A stretch of 64,000 bases of DNA, from the NCBI RefSeq assembly GCF_013299175.1, contig NZ_JAAFKF010000007.1, forward strand, positions 1 through 64,000, written 5' to 3'. Both the position numbers and the translations under genes were made by a program. Shown piece after piece: positions 55,676 through 64,000 of this stretch. The DNA is from Sphaerotilus sp. Its GTDB lineage: Bacteria > Pseudomonadota > Gammaproteobacteria > Burkholderiales > Burkholderiaceae_C. How positions within the stretch are numbered: position 1 is the first letter of the stretch; each line of letters starts with the position of its first letter. The notes below the pieces were generated by a model. The model was not told the origin of the DNA. It saw nothing but the letters and a program-made list of their open reading frames with translations, and searched no databases.

Positions 55676-56232
55676 AGGGCGGGCAGTTTGGTGAGTTCGC
55701 GCTTGAGGGCGGCGATGTCGGCTTCCTTGCGGGCGATGGCGGACTTCATCTCGGCCACGCGCTCCTGGTAGCGGGCAAAGTTGCGTTCGTCGCCGCGGCG
55801 CTCCGGCTCGCCGTTGTTGTAGTCCTTGCGCAGGGCGGCCAGCCGCTCCTCCTCCTTGGCCAGCTCGGCGTCGAGGATGCGCCGGGCGTCGCTGTCGCGG
55901 CTGCGCTGCTGGACCGGATCAACGCGCATCTCGCCGCTGGCGCGGCCGGCCGGCGCGGCACCGCTGGACGACCGGGCACCACCACCCTCTCCGCCGCCGC
56001 CACCGCCCCCACCGGCCGGACGCCGCACCGACGACTGCACCACCGTCACCGGCGCACCGTCCAGCGTCTTGCAGCCCAGCTCCGCCGCTTCCTTGGCGCT
56101 GTACTGGTCGGTGTAGAGGTTGCCAGGGCAGCGGTAGACCGGCCGCTCCTGGGCGCTGGCCGTTGTGGCACCGGCCACCAGGGCAAGAAAGGTCGCCGTG
56201 CGCAGCGTGCGGTGAAGGAAAGTCGTGCTCAT
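55672..56232 (-). CDS. Small secreted/periplasmic hypothetical protein (DUF4124-like) between glnA and ntrB
   Basis: Signal peptide; VYRCPGNLYTDQYSAKEAAELGCKTLDGAPVTVVQS; overlaps ntrB start by 4 bp. Confidence 0.8.
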   Translation of the reverse strand: MSTTFLHRTLRTATFLALVAGATTASAQERPVYRCPGNLYTDQYSAKEAAELGCKTLDGAPVTVVQSSVRRPAGGGGGGGGEGGGARSSSGAAPAGRASGEMRVDPVQQRSRDSDARRILDAELAKEEERLAALRKDYNNGEPERRGDERNFARYQERVAEMKSAIARKEADIAALKRELTKLPAL

Positions 56233-56251
56233 CGCCGCAGTATCCCCCATG

Positions 56252-56275
56252 AAAAAGGCGGCCCGGAGGCCGCCT
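56252..56275 (-). terminator. Intrinsic terminator downstream of glnA
   Basis: Minus strand AGGCGGCC-TCCG-GGCCGCCT followed by TTTT. Confidence 0.75.
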
Positions 56276-56329
56276 CTGCATCGCACCAGACCCGATCGGG
56301 GATCAGGTCACGGCGACATCACAGCAAAA

Positions 56330-57745
56330 TCACAGCGTGTAGTACATGTCGAATTCGATCGGATGGGTCGTCATGCGCATGCGCTGGACTTCCTGCATCT
56401 TCAGATCGATGTACGCGTCGATGTACGAGTCGGTGAACACGCCACCCTTGGTCAGGAACGCACGGCCCTTGTCCAGGTATTCCAGCGCCTGTTCGAGGCT
56501 GGAGCAGACGGTCGGGATCAGCGCGTCTTCTTCCGGCGGCAGGTGGTACAGATCCTTCGTGGCGGCTTCGCCCGGGTGGATCTTGTTTTCCACGCCGTCC
56601 AGACCGGCCATCAGCAGCGCGGCGAAACCCAGGTACGGGTTCATCAGCGGGTCCGGGAAACGCGCTTCGACGCGGCGGCCCTTCGGGTTCGCCACATACG
56701 GAATGCGGATCGAGGCCGAGCGGTTCTTGGCCGAGTAGGCCAGCTTCACCGGGGCTTCGTAGCCCGGGACCAGGCGCTTGTAGCTGTTGGTGCCGGGGTT
56801 GGTGATCGCGTTCAGCGCACGGGCGTGCTTGATGATGCCGCCGATGTAGTACAGCGCGAAGTCCGACAGGCCGGCGTAGCCGTCACCGGCGAACAGGTTG
56901 ACGCCATCCTTCCACACCGACTGGTGGACGTGCATGCCCGAACCGTTGTCGCCGACGATCGGCTTCGGCATGAACGTGGCGGTCTTGCCGTAGGCGCCCG
57001 CGACGTTGTGGATGATGTACTTCTGCAGTTGCACCCAGTCGGCGCGCTGGATCAGCGTGCTGAAACGGGTGCCGATTTCCATCTGGCCGGCGTTCGCCAC
57101 TTCGTGGTGGTGGACTTCGACCGGGATGCCCATCGATTCGAGGATCAGGCACATCTCCGAGCGCATGTCCTGGCCCGAATCCACCGGCGGCACGGGGAAG
57201 TAACCCCCCTTGACGGTCGGGCGGAAGCCCTTGTTGCCGTGCTCGTAGTCCTTGCCGGTGTTCCAGGCGGCTTCTTCCGACTCGATCGAGCAGAAAGAAC
57301 CCGACATGTCCGCACCCCAGCGCACGCTGTCGAACACGAAGAACTCGGGTTCCGGGCCGAAGAAGGCGGTGTCGCCCAGGCCGGTGGACTTCATGTACGC
57401 CTCGGCGCGCTTGGCCAGCGAACGCGGGTCGCGCTCGTAGGGCTTGCCGTCGGCCGGATCGATGACGTCGCACGTCATGATCATCGTCGTCTCTTCGAAG
57501 AAGGGATCGATGTTGGCCGTGTTGGCGTCGGGCATGAGCTGCATGTCCGAAGCTTCGATGCCCTTCCAGCCCGCGATCGACGAGCCGTCGAAGGCGTGAC
57601 CCGACGTGAACTTGTCTTCATCGAAGTGGGAAACGGGCACGGTGACGTGCTGTTCCTTGCCACGGGTGTCGGTGAAACGGAAGTCAACGAACTTGACTTC
57701 GTTTTCCTTCACCATCTTCATCACGTCGGCGACGGTCTTGGCCAT
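56330..57745 (-). CDS. glnA: Type I glutamine synthetase
   Basis: [37 protein letters not shown]; adenylylation-site region NLYHLPPEE. Confidence 0.98.
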   Translation of the reverse strand: MAKTVADVMKMVKENEVKFVDFRFTDTRGKEQHVTVPVSHFDEDKFTSGHAFDGSSIAGWKGIEASDMQLMPDANTANIDPFFEETTMIMTCDVIDPADGKPYERDPRSLAKRAEAYMKSTGLGDTAFFGPEPEFFVFDSVRWGADMSGSFCSIESEEAAWNTGKDYEHGNKGFRPTVKGGYFPVPPVDSGQDMRSEMCLILESMGIPVEVHHHEVANAGQMEIGTRFSTLIQRADWVQLQKYIIHNVAGAYGKTATFMPKPIVGDNGSGMHVHQSVWKDGVNLFAGDGYAGLSDFALYYIGGIIKHARALNAITNPGTNSYKRLVPGYEAPVKLAYSAKNRSASIRIPYVANPKGRRVEARFPDPLMNPYLGFAALLMAGLDGVENKIHPGEAATKDLYHLPPEEDALIPTVCSSLEQALEYLDKGRAFLTKGGVFTDSYIDAYIDLKMQEVQRMRMTTHPIEFDMYYTL

Positions 57746-57917
57746 CAGGAGGCTCCTAGCGAGTAGCGAGATCAGAAAAAGGGGAGTGTTTTTGGATCCC
57801 CAGCCAAGCTGAGAACCGCCGAGCAATGTAGCAGAATCCATGCCCACGCTCACCACGGGACGGCCGCTTTGCACGTTGTGGCAGGTTCAGGCATTGCCAT
57901 GCGCCACCAGCCAATAC

Positions 57918-57954
57918 GCACAAAACTGGTGCAATCAACGCACCATTTCAGGGC
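57918..57954 (-). promoter_or_regulatory. Tandem NtrC-like binding sites upstream of glnA
   Basis: Minus strand GCACCAGTTTTGTGC (57932-57918; GCAC-N7-GTGC) and GCCCTGAAATGGTGC (57954-57940; one mismatch), centres 22 bp apart. Confidence 0.6.
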
Positions 57955-58732
57955 CTGTCTCGATATGGGGCGCCTGCAAGCCCGCACGCAGGGCGGCGTA
58001 GGCACGCAGCAGGTGCTCGCCCGGCGGGCCCTTGACGCCGAGTTCGATGTGCCGGCCATGCACGGGATGGTCCACGCTGGGCAGGCTGAAGACCTTGATG
58101 CCGTCAAAGCGGGCCTCGATGTCGATCATCAGCGGCGTGAGGCTGGCCTCCATCGAGCCGTAGACGATGATCGACCGCTCCTCCTGCACCCCGGCGCCGT
58201 GCAGGTGCGCGTAGCGGGTGTCGAGCAGGGCCTCGATCATCGGGTGCGCCATCACCGGGAAGCCCGGCACGAAATGCACCTCGCCGACCGTGAAGCCGGG
58301 GATCTTGTTGTACGGGTTCGGGATGATCTGGGCGCCGACGGGGAACACGCCCATGTTGGTGCGGTGGATGGTGTCGGGGTGGGTTGGGTCGTCGCTCCAG
58401 CCTTTTTCGATCGCCATCTGGCGCACGCGCTCCATGATGAGTTCGTACGCCTCGGGGTGGAGTTCGAGCGGCACGCCCAGCGCCGCGGCCGCGCACTGGC
58501 GCGTGTGGTCGTCCGGGGTCGCGCCGATGCCGCCGCAGGAAAACACCACGTCGCCGCTGGCAAACGCCGTGCGCAGCGTCTCGGTGATGCGGCGCGGGTC
58601 GTCGCCGACGTAGGTGCTCCAGGCCAGCGACAGCCCGCGGGCCGACAGCAGTTCGATGACCTTGGCGAGGTGCTTGTCCTGGCGTTTGCCCGAGAGGATC
58701 TCGTCGCCGATGATGATGAGGCCGAAGTTCAT
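57935..58732 (-). CDS. Competence/damage-inducible protein A (CinA/MoaB-like molybdopterin-binding domain)
   Basis: MNFGLIIIGDEILSGKRQDKHLAKVIELL; VVFSCGGIGATPDDHTRQC. Confidence 0.92.
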   Translation of the reverse strand: MNFGLIIIGDEILSGKRQDKHLAKVIELLSARGLSLAWSTYVGDDPRRITETLRTAFASGDVVFSCGGIGATPDDHTRQCAAAALGVPLELHPEAYELIMERVRQMAIEKGWSDDPTHPDTIHRTNMGVFPVGAQIIPNPYNKIPGFTVGEVHFVPGFPVMAHPMIEALLDTRYAHLHGAGVQEERSIIVYGSMEASLTPLMIDIEARFDGIKVFSLPSVDHPVHGRHIELGVKGPPGEHLLRAYAALRAGLQAPHIETGPEMVR

Positions 58733-59631
58733 GGGAGGGCGATGGGTGGGAAGGAATCGGAGCCGGTGGTCGGTCCACCCGGCAAGACAGGTGCGGCAGG
58801 CGCCGGCGTCACCACCGGCGGCAGCACCTCGACGGCCTGTTGGCGGCGCATCGCGTCGAGCGCCGCCAGGCTGTAATGCGTGAACCACAGCGACGCCAGC
58901 ACGAACACCAGCGTGTACAGCCAGACGAACACCGGGATCAGCAGCGGCATCATCGGCAGCGCCAGCGCCCCCATCGCCCAGACCAGCGACGGCGCCGCGC
59001 CCAGGTAGCCCGACACGATGCCGATGACCAGCAGCGGGGCACGGTGGCGGCGCATCAGGGTCAGGCGCTCGTCGTGGGTGGCGTGGTCGGCGAGCGCGTC
59101 GTACACCATCACGCGGTAGGTCAGCCAGCCCCAGATCAGCGGCGGCACCAGCAAGGCCAGTGGCGGAATCACCCACAGCGGCAGGCTCACCACCATCACC
59201 ACCAGCGCCGCCACGGTCGAACCGAACGACCACCACAGCGCCTGCCACCAGCGCCCGCCGTGGCGGCGCTCCAGCGTCTCGAACCGGCGGCGGGCAACCA
59301 GGCCCACCACCGTGGACCCCATGAACGTGGACACCAGCAGCAGCGACGCCACGATCATCACCGGCACCGTCAGCGCCACCACGACCAGCGGCCCGATCAC
59401 GCTGCGGAAGGCGCCGCCGGTGAACTTGTCGATCCACGCGGTGACGGGCGCGAGCATCGGCGTGTTCAGCAGAAACTGCCGCACGCCCTCGACCGCGGGA
59501 TCCCAGAAGAACCACGCCAGCCCGAAGGCCAGTCCGCCGAGCAGCAGCACCGGCAACAGCGACAGGAAGATCACGCGCGGCAGCAGGCAATAGCCCAGTG
59601 CGCGCCAGAAAGCATCAAGGACTTTGGACAT
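58729..59631 (-). CDS. EI24 domain-containing membrane protein
   Basis: MSKVLDAFWRALGYCLLPRVIFLSLLPVLL; GWLTYRVMVYDALADHATHDER. Confidence 0.88.
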   Translation of the reverse strand: MSKVLDAFWRALGYCLLPRVIFLSLLPVLLLGGLAFGLAWFFWDPAVEGVRQFLLNTPMLAPVTAWIDKFTGGAFRSVIGPLVVVALTVPVMIVASLLLVSTFMGSTVVGLVARRRFETLERRHGGRWWQALWWSFGSTVAALVVMVVSLPLWVIPPLALLVPPLIWGWLTYRVMVYDALADHATHDERLTLMRRHRAPLLVIGIVSGYLGAAPSLVWAMGALALPMMPLLIPVFVWLYTLVFVLASLWFTHYSLAALDAMRRQQAVEVLPPVVTPAPAAPVLPGGPTTGSDSFPPIALP

Positions 59632-59677
59632 GGGCGCCAGCATAGCGACTTGGCGCCCGCCGCGCTGATGCCCCGGC

Positions 59678-60661
59678 TCAGGCCCGCCCGACCAGCCGCA
59701 GCAGCCCCAGCCGCTGCTGCGCCCAGAACCCGCGCCCGTAATCGCGCCCGCCCTCCTCGGGGAGCTGGTCGCGGATGCCGGTCGCCGTGTCACCGGGCCG
59801 GCCCTCGAAGCGCGCCGTGCCGAACAGCATGTCCCACACCGGCAGCAGCACCGCGAAGTTGTGCCCGCCCAGCGTGCCCTTGCCGCCGGATTCGTGGCCG
59901 ATGCCCAGACTGTGGTGGATGCGGTGGAAGTGCGGGCTGACCAGCAGCCGCTCGCCCAGCCAGCCGAAGCGCAGCCGCACATTGGCGTGCGAGAGGTTCT
60001 CGACGAGCTGCGACAGCGCCACCACCGCCACGAACTGCCCCGGCGCCACCCCGATCGCGTGGCCGAGCTGCACCAGCACCAGATCGACGACCACCGAGTC
60101 GAGCAGGTGGTTGCGGTTGTCGGTCCACATCGTCATCTGGCGCTGGCTGTGGTGCAGCGCGTGCAGCGCCCACCACCAGTCGAACTGGTGCTGGGCACGG
60201 TGGATGAGGTAGTTGGCGCAATCAAACACCACGAGGTAGAGGACAAAGGCCCCCAGCGCCGTGTCGCTCACCCCCGGCCAGAGCGGGGCGACCAGCGTGT
60301 CGAGCTGCCAGCCCGTGACGCCCTGCACCGCCAGCCAGCCGCGCAGGCTGTCCCACAGCGGATCCACCGCGAAGAACAGCGCCACCCGGAACAGCCCGAG
60401 CCGGTGGATCAGCGTGTAGAGCACATCCACCCGCACGGCGGCCCGATCCGCCAGCGGCTCCACCGGCCGCCAGCGTTGCAGCGGCCCGATCACCGCCAGC
60501 ATCACCGCGATCTGCAGCAACCCGACCAGCAGCCAGCCAGTGGCGTTATAGGCATCCTCCAGGATCGAACCACCGCCGAGCGCGAACACGACCGGCTGCA
60601 CGGCGGTTTCGTACAACCACTGCTGGGCCAGCCCGAAGGCGTCGAGGAGCGTGTCGATCAT
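59678..60661 (-). CDS. Sterol desaturase / fatty acid hydroxylase family membrane protein
   Basis: His-box motifs HRAQH, HALHH, HRIHH in a multi-TM protein. Confidence 0.93.
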   Translation of the reverse strand: MIDTLLDAFGLAQQWLYETAVQPVVFALGGGSILEDAYNATGWLLVGLLQIAVMLAVIGPLQRWRPVEPLADRAAVRVDVLYTLIHRLGLFRVALFFAVDPLWDSLRGWLAVQGVTGWQLDTLVAPLWPGVSDTALGAFVLYLVVFDCANYLIHRAQHQFDWWWALHALHHSQRQMTMWTDNRNHLLDSVVVDLVLVQLGHAIGVAPGQFVAVVALSQLVENLSHANVRLRFGWLGERLLVSPHFHRIHHSLGIGHESGGKGTLGGHNFAVLLPVWDMLFGTARFEGRPGDTATGIRDQLPEEGGRDYGRGFWAQQRLGLLRLVGRA

Positions 60662-61452
60662 GGTCGGGTCGGCGTGGTGCGCAGGGTGTCGCGGTAGGCG
60701 GGGTGCTCGGCCAGCGTGGCGAAGCAATGGCCGCGCTGCTTCAACCCGGTGATCAACGGCTCCAGCACGGCCGGCGCCCACGGATCTTGCCGCGACCAGA
60801 TGCCCAGGTGCGCCAGCAGGATGTCACCGGGGCGGATATCGCGCAACGCCTTGGCCAGCAGCGCGGCGTTGGGGAATTTCTCGCTCGACAGCTCGTCGCC
60901 GAGGAAGCCCGCCGGACTCCACGGCACATGCGCCCAGCCGCAGCGCGCAGCCGCCGCCAGCAGCGCGGGTGAGGTCTTGCCGCCCGGTGCGCGGAACAGC
61001 GGCGCCATGCGCTGGCCGGTCATCTCGGTGAAGCGGGTCGCCGGGCGTTGCAGTTCCGCGCAGTAGGCGGCGGCGTCCATCGGCACCGTCCGGTTCGCCT
61101 GCGGGCCGAAGGTCGGGCGCATGTCGAAGCCGCCGTCGGTGCGGTCGGCGCGCCAATACACATGGTCGAAGGTGTGCGAACCGAACAGGTGCCCCTCCTG
61201 CGCCCGCGCCTTCCACCACGGCGCCCACTGCGCATCAAGGCTGCTGCCGTCGGTCAGCGTCCGCTCGTTGGCCAGGAAAAACGTCGCCTTCACCTGCTGG
61301 CGTGCCAAGACCTCGGCCACCAGCGGCGCCACGCCCATGTGGCCGGTGTCGAAGGTCAGGAACAGCGGTTTGTCGCAGACCGCCGACTGCACGCTGCCGG
61401 CGGTCAGCACCAACGCAGCCGCCACCAGACCTTGCGCGATCGGGAGCTTCAT
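60658..61452 (-). CDS. Polysaccharide deacetylase (NodB homology) family protein
   Basis: FLTFDTGHMGVAPLVAEVL; GHLFGSHTFDHVYW; FRAPGGKTSPAL; signal peptide. Confidence 0.9.
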   Translation of the reverse strand: MKLPIAQGLVAAALVLTAGSVQSAVCDKPLFLTFDTGHMGVAPLVAEVLARQQVKATFFLANERTLTDGSSLDAQWAPWWKARAQEGHLFGSHTFDHVYWRADRTDGGFDMRPTFGPQANRTVPMDAAAYCAELQRPATRFTEMTGQRMAPLFRAPGGKTSPALLAAAARCGWAHVPWSPAGFLGDELSSEKFPNAALLAKALRDIRPGDILLAHLGIWSRQDPWAPAVLEPLITGLKQRGHCFATLAEHPAYRDTLRTTPTRP

Positions 61453-61459
61453 CACGTCT

Positions 61460-62524
61460 TCACAGCCGCCCGGCGTGCTCCAGCGTCCACACGCCATGCG
61501 GCGACTTGCCGACGTTGACCTGCCGGACCACCTTTTTCTGCACGGTGTCGATCACCGTCAGCTTGCCGGCCCAGCGCGAGGCGACATAGAGGAGCTTGCG
61601 GTCGGGCGAGAGGTCCATGCAGTCCGGGCCGCTCGGCGCGGGGTAGGTGTCCACCACGGCGAGGGTCTGGATGTCGATGCGGCTGATGGTGTTGGCCACG
61701 CGGTTGCTGACCAGCACATGCCGCTGGTCGCCCCAGGCGCGGAAGGCGTGGGCGCCGGCGCCGGTCGGGATGCGCTTGATCAGCTTGGGCGGGTTGACGC
61801 TCACGTCATACGCCTCGACCACCTCGTCGCCCGTCAGACCGACCAGCAGCGTCTTGTCGTCCGCGCTCAGGAACACGTCGGCGGGCATCTTGCCGGACGG
61901 CACGGTCCAGCGCGTGGTCTGGGTGGCCAGGTCGATGGCGGTGATCTGGTTGTCGTCCTGCACGCTGGCGTAGACCACGCTGGACTTGGTGTCGATGATG
62001 ACGTGGCTGGGGGTCTTGCCGGTGGACAGGCGCTTGGCCAGGGCCAGCTCGAACCCACCCGTGGCCGGGCGCGTGACGCGGTAGAGGTCGATGTGGTTGA
62101 GCCGGTTGGCCGCGGTGACGAACCACTTCATGTCGGGCGAGAACCGCAACTGGTACGGGTCGATGATGTCCGTCATCGTGCGCTGGATCTGGCCGGTGCG
62201 CGGATCGACCAGCGTGATCGTGTTGCCGACCGCGTTGGCGATCAGCAGCGACTTCTCGTCCGGCGAGAGGTAGAGGTGGTGCGGCTCCTTGCCGGTGGGC
62301 AGGCGGCGCAGCTCGGTCAGGCTCACCGGGTCGATCACGCTGACGGTGGCGTCCAGCGAGTTGAGCACGAAGATCGGCGGGCGGCCTGCCGCCACAGGAA
62401 CGGAAGCCGCCGGAGCCGAAGCCGGCGCACTGGCGGCCGGCGCGGCAGCCTGGGTGGACAGGGATGCGGTACACGCCAGCAGCACGGCGAGGAGCGGGAA
62501 AAAGCGGCAGCGGCGCGAGGTCAT
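61460..62524 (-). CDS. YncE/YVTN-family beta-propeller protein
   Basis: Signal peptide; repeats VSVIDPVSLTELRRLPTGKEPHHLYLSPDEKSLLIAN...TVIDTVQKKVVRQVNVGKSPHGVW. Confidence 0.9.
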   Translation of the reverse strand: MTSRRCRFFPLLAVLLACTASLSTQAAAPAASAPASAPAASVPVAAGRPPIFVLNSLDATVSVIDPVSLTELRRLPTGKEPHHLYLSPDEKSLLIANAVGNTITLVDPRTGQIQRTMTDIIDPYQLRFSPDMKWFVTAANRLNHIDLYRVTRPATGGFELALAKRLSTGKTPSHVIIDTKSSVVYASVQDDNQITAIDLATQTTRWTVPSGKMPADVFLSADDKTLLVGLTGDEVVEAYDVSVNPPKLIKRIPTGAGAHAFRAWGDQRHVLVSNRVANTISRIDIQTLAVVDTYPAPSGPDCMDLSPDRKLLYVASRWAGKLTVIDTVQKKVVRQVNVGKSPHGVWTLEHAGRL

Positions 62525-62636
62525 GCGGGAGGGAATCCTGAAAGCGGTGCGGCAGTGTACTGGCGACGCCTGAAGCGGATTCCGGCGTCCGCCCCCTGCT
62601 TGACCGCGATCAATCGGGGGGAGCCGCTCTGCCGAT

Positions 62637-63524
62637 TCAGGCCACGCCGTTCGCCTTGAACCACGCCACGCAGCGCGCCCAGCCGTCCTGCGCGGCGGCG
62701 GGGCGGAAGCTGGGGCGGTAGTCGGCGTGGAAGGCGTGCGGCGCATCCGGGTAGACGACGAACTCGGAACGCTGCGCCGCCACGCTGCCAGCGGCGAGCG
62801 CGGTCTTCATCTTCTCGACCGTGTCCAGCGGAATGCCGCCGTCCTGGCCGCCGTAGAGGCCGAGCACCGCGCCCTGGAGTTCACGCGCCAGCTCGACCGG
62901 GTGCCGCGGCGTCAGCGCCGTCGCGTTGCCGACCAGCCGGCCGTACCACGCCACGCCGGCCTTGACCTTGGGGTTGTGCGCGGCATAGAGCCAGGTGATG
63001 CGCCCGCCCCAGCAGAAGCCGGTGACGCCCAGCCGCGCCGTGTCGCCGCCATTGGCCGCCGCCCAGGCGACGGTGGCGTCCAGATCGCCCAGCACCTGCG
63101 CATCCGGCACCTTGCCGATGACCTCGCTCATCAGCTTGGCCATTTCACCGTAGCTGCCCGCGTCGCCCTGGCGCACGAACAGCTCCGGCGCGATGGCCAG
63201 ATAGCCCAGCCGCGCAAACCGCTTGGCGACATCGGCGATGTGCTCGTGGACGCCGAAGATCTCGCTGAGCACCAGCACCACCGGCAGGTTCTTGCCGCCA
63301 GCAGGCGCCGCACGGTAGGCGGGCATCTTGAAACCGTTCACGTCGATCGTCACCTCGCCGACCATCAGCCCATCGGCCGGCGTGTTGATGACGTTCTGCG
63401 CCATGACCGGCAATACCGCGGCGGCAAATCCGCTGCCGATGGCGGTCTGGACAAAGCTGCGCCGGGAGAACTCCTGGGTGGGGGTGAGGCTGTCGAATTC
63501 GGCACGGTTCACGGGGTCGGTCAT
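62637..63524 (-). CDS. Dienelactone hydrolase family protein with Tat-type signal
   Basis: FSRRSFVQTAIGSGFAAAVLP; VLVLSEIFGVHEHIADVAKRFARLGYLAIAPELF; GVTGFCWGGRITW. Confidence 0.93.
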   Translation of the reverse strand: MTDPVNRAEFDSLTPTQEFSRRSFVQTAIGSGFAAAVLPVMAQNVINTPADGLMVGEVTIDVNGFKMPAYRAAPAGGKNLPVVLVLSEIFGVHEHIADVAKRFARLGYLAIAPELFVRQGDAGSYGEMAKLMSEVIGKVPDAQVLGDLDATVAWAAANGGDTARLGVTGFCWGGRITWLYAAHNPKVKAGVAWYGRLVGNATALTPRHPVELARELQGAVLGLYGGQDGGIPLDTVEKMKTALAAGSVAAQRSEFVVYPDAPHAFHADYRPSFRPAAAQDGWARCVAWFKANGVA

Positions 63525-63576
63525 GGGCGGTCTCCTGTTCGGGGTGGACCCGCATTCTAGGAACGCACGGACACCG

Positions 63577-64000
63577 TTGACATCCTCCCCGCCCTAAAGG
63601 ACGGGGATTCCTCCTGCGAGACGCGCATGTCCGCGCGCGGCGATGTTCCTGGCGGCGTTCACGTCGCGGTGGTGTTCCGCGCCGCAATCGCAGCATGTCC
63701 ATCGCCTCATTCGCAGACCTGTCCTGCCTTTCGGACTGCTGGCGGGTATGCCCCCGCAGCGCGAGCAGGTCTGGGTTGTGTAGGCTTCATTCACCTCCTC
63801 GAACACGATGCCGGCCTGATGGCTCTTGTATTCCAGCATCGTCTTCATCATCGACCACCCGGCGTCCAGCGTGGATTTCGCCATCCGAGTCTTCACCATC
63901 GCGCCGGCCTGCACGTTCCCGACGAAGATCGCCGCGTTGCGCTCGACCAGCCCGGTGCTGAACTTGTGCATCGCGTCCTTGCGCGTGTTGGCGATCTTCG
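63577..64000 (-). mobile_element. Second IS200/IS605-type tnpB element, truncated by the window end
   Basis: Right end identical to that at 29570 (ttgacatcctccccgccctaaaggacggggattcctcctgcgagacgcgcatgtccgcgcgcggcgatgttcc). Confidence 0.85.
63594..64000 (-). CDS. tnpB: RNA-guided endonuclease TnpB family protein, C-terminal part (5' end outside window)
   Basis: ...MHKFSTGLVERNAAIFVGNVQAGAMVKTRMAKSTLDAGWSMMKTMLEYKSHQAGIVFEEVNEAYTTQTCSRCGG; near-identical to 29587..30657. Confidence 0.92.
   Translation of the reverse strand, partial: KIANTRKDAMHKFSTGLVERNAAIFVGNVQAGAMVKTRMAKSTLDAGWSMMKTMLEYKSHQAGIVFEEVNEAYTTQTCSRCGGIPASSPKGRTGLRMRRWTCCDCGAEHHRDVNAARNIAARGHARLAGGIPVL

Noticed and set aside
57850-57900. 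Perfect sigma-54 promoter for glnA
   Set aside because: Best candidate has an 11-bp rather than 10-bp GG-GC spacing, so it is only mentioned as imperfect

Overview
High-GC bacterial chromosome segment. Gene content and order (glnE-yhdP-nitrilase, hemE/priA, atpIBEFHAGDC, glnA-ntrBC, gpmA/rhodanese/grxC, rpoH) suggest a betaproteobacterium of the order Burkholderiales; this is inferred, not tested. About 47 genes can be supported and most are core: argJ, secA, gpmA, grxC, kup, glnE, yhdP, ubiH-like, priA, hemE, lemA, the ATP synthase operon, rpoH, ntrC, ntrB and glnA. Many other ORFs in the supplied track are antisense artefacts of GC-rich codon periodicity. Accessory or noteworthy content: (1) the C-terminal part of a Calx-beta/VWA type I secreted adhesin with an unusual Cys/Ser/Thr-rich tail; (2) two diverged ATP-grasp ligase paralogs and a CelD/FemAB-like acyltransferase arranged around a ubiH-like gene; (3) two IS200/IS605-type tnpB elements (one complete between hemE and priA, one cut by the window end) with recognisable right ends, readable putative guides and a non-canonical RuvC-II region; (4) tandem DnaA-box-like sequences at the priA start; (5) a perfect CIRCE element in the rpoH / yhgE-pip divergent promoter; (6) a perfect 8-bp inverted repeat between a MocR-type regulator and a four-gene operon with 4-bp overlaps at every junction; (7) tandem NtrC-like sites upstream of glnA; (8) a frameshifted Crp/Fnr remnant. 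Start codons were adjusted from the ORF track where homology knowledge or gene overlaps indicated an internal start. No database search was possible.
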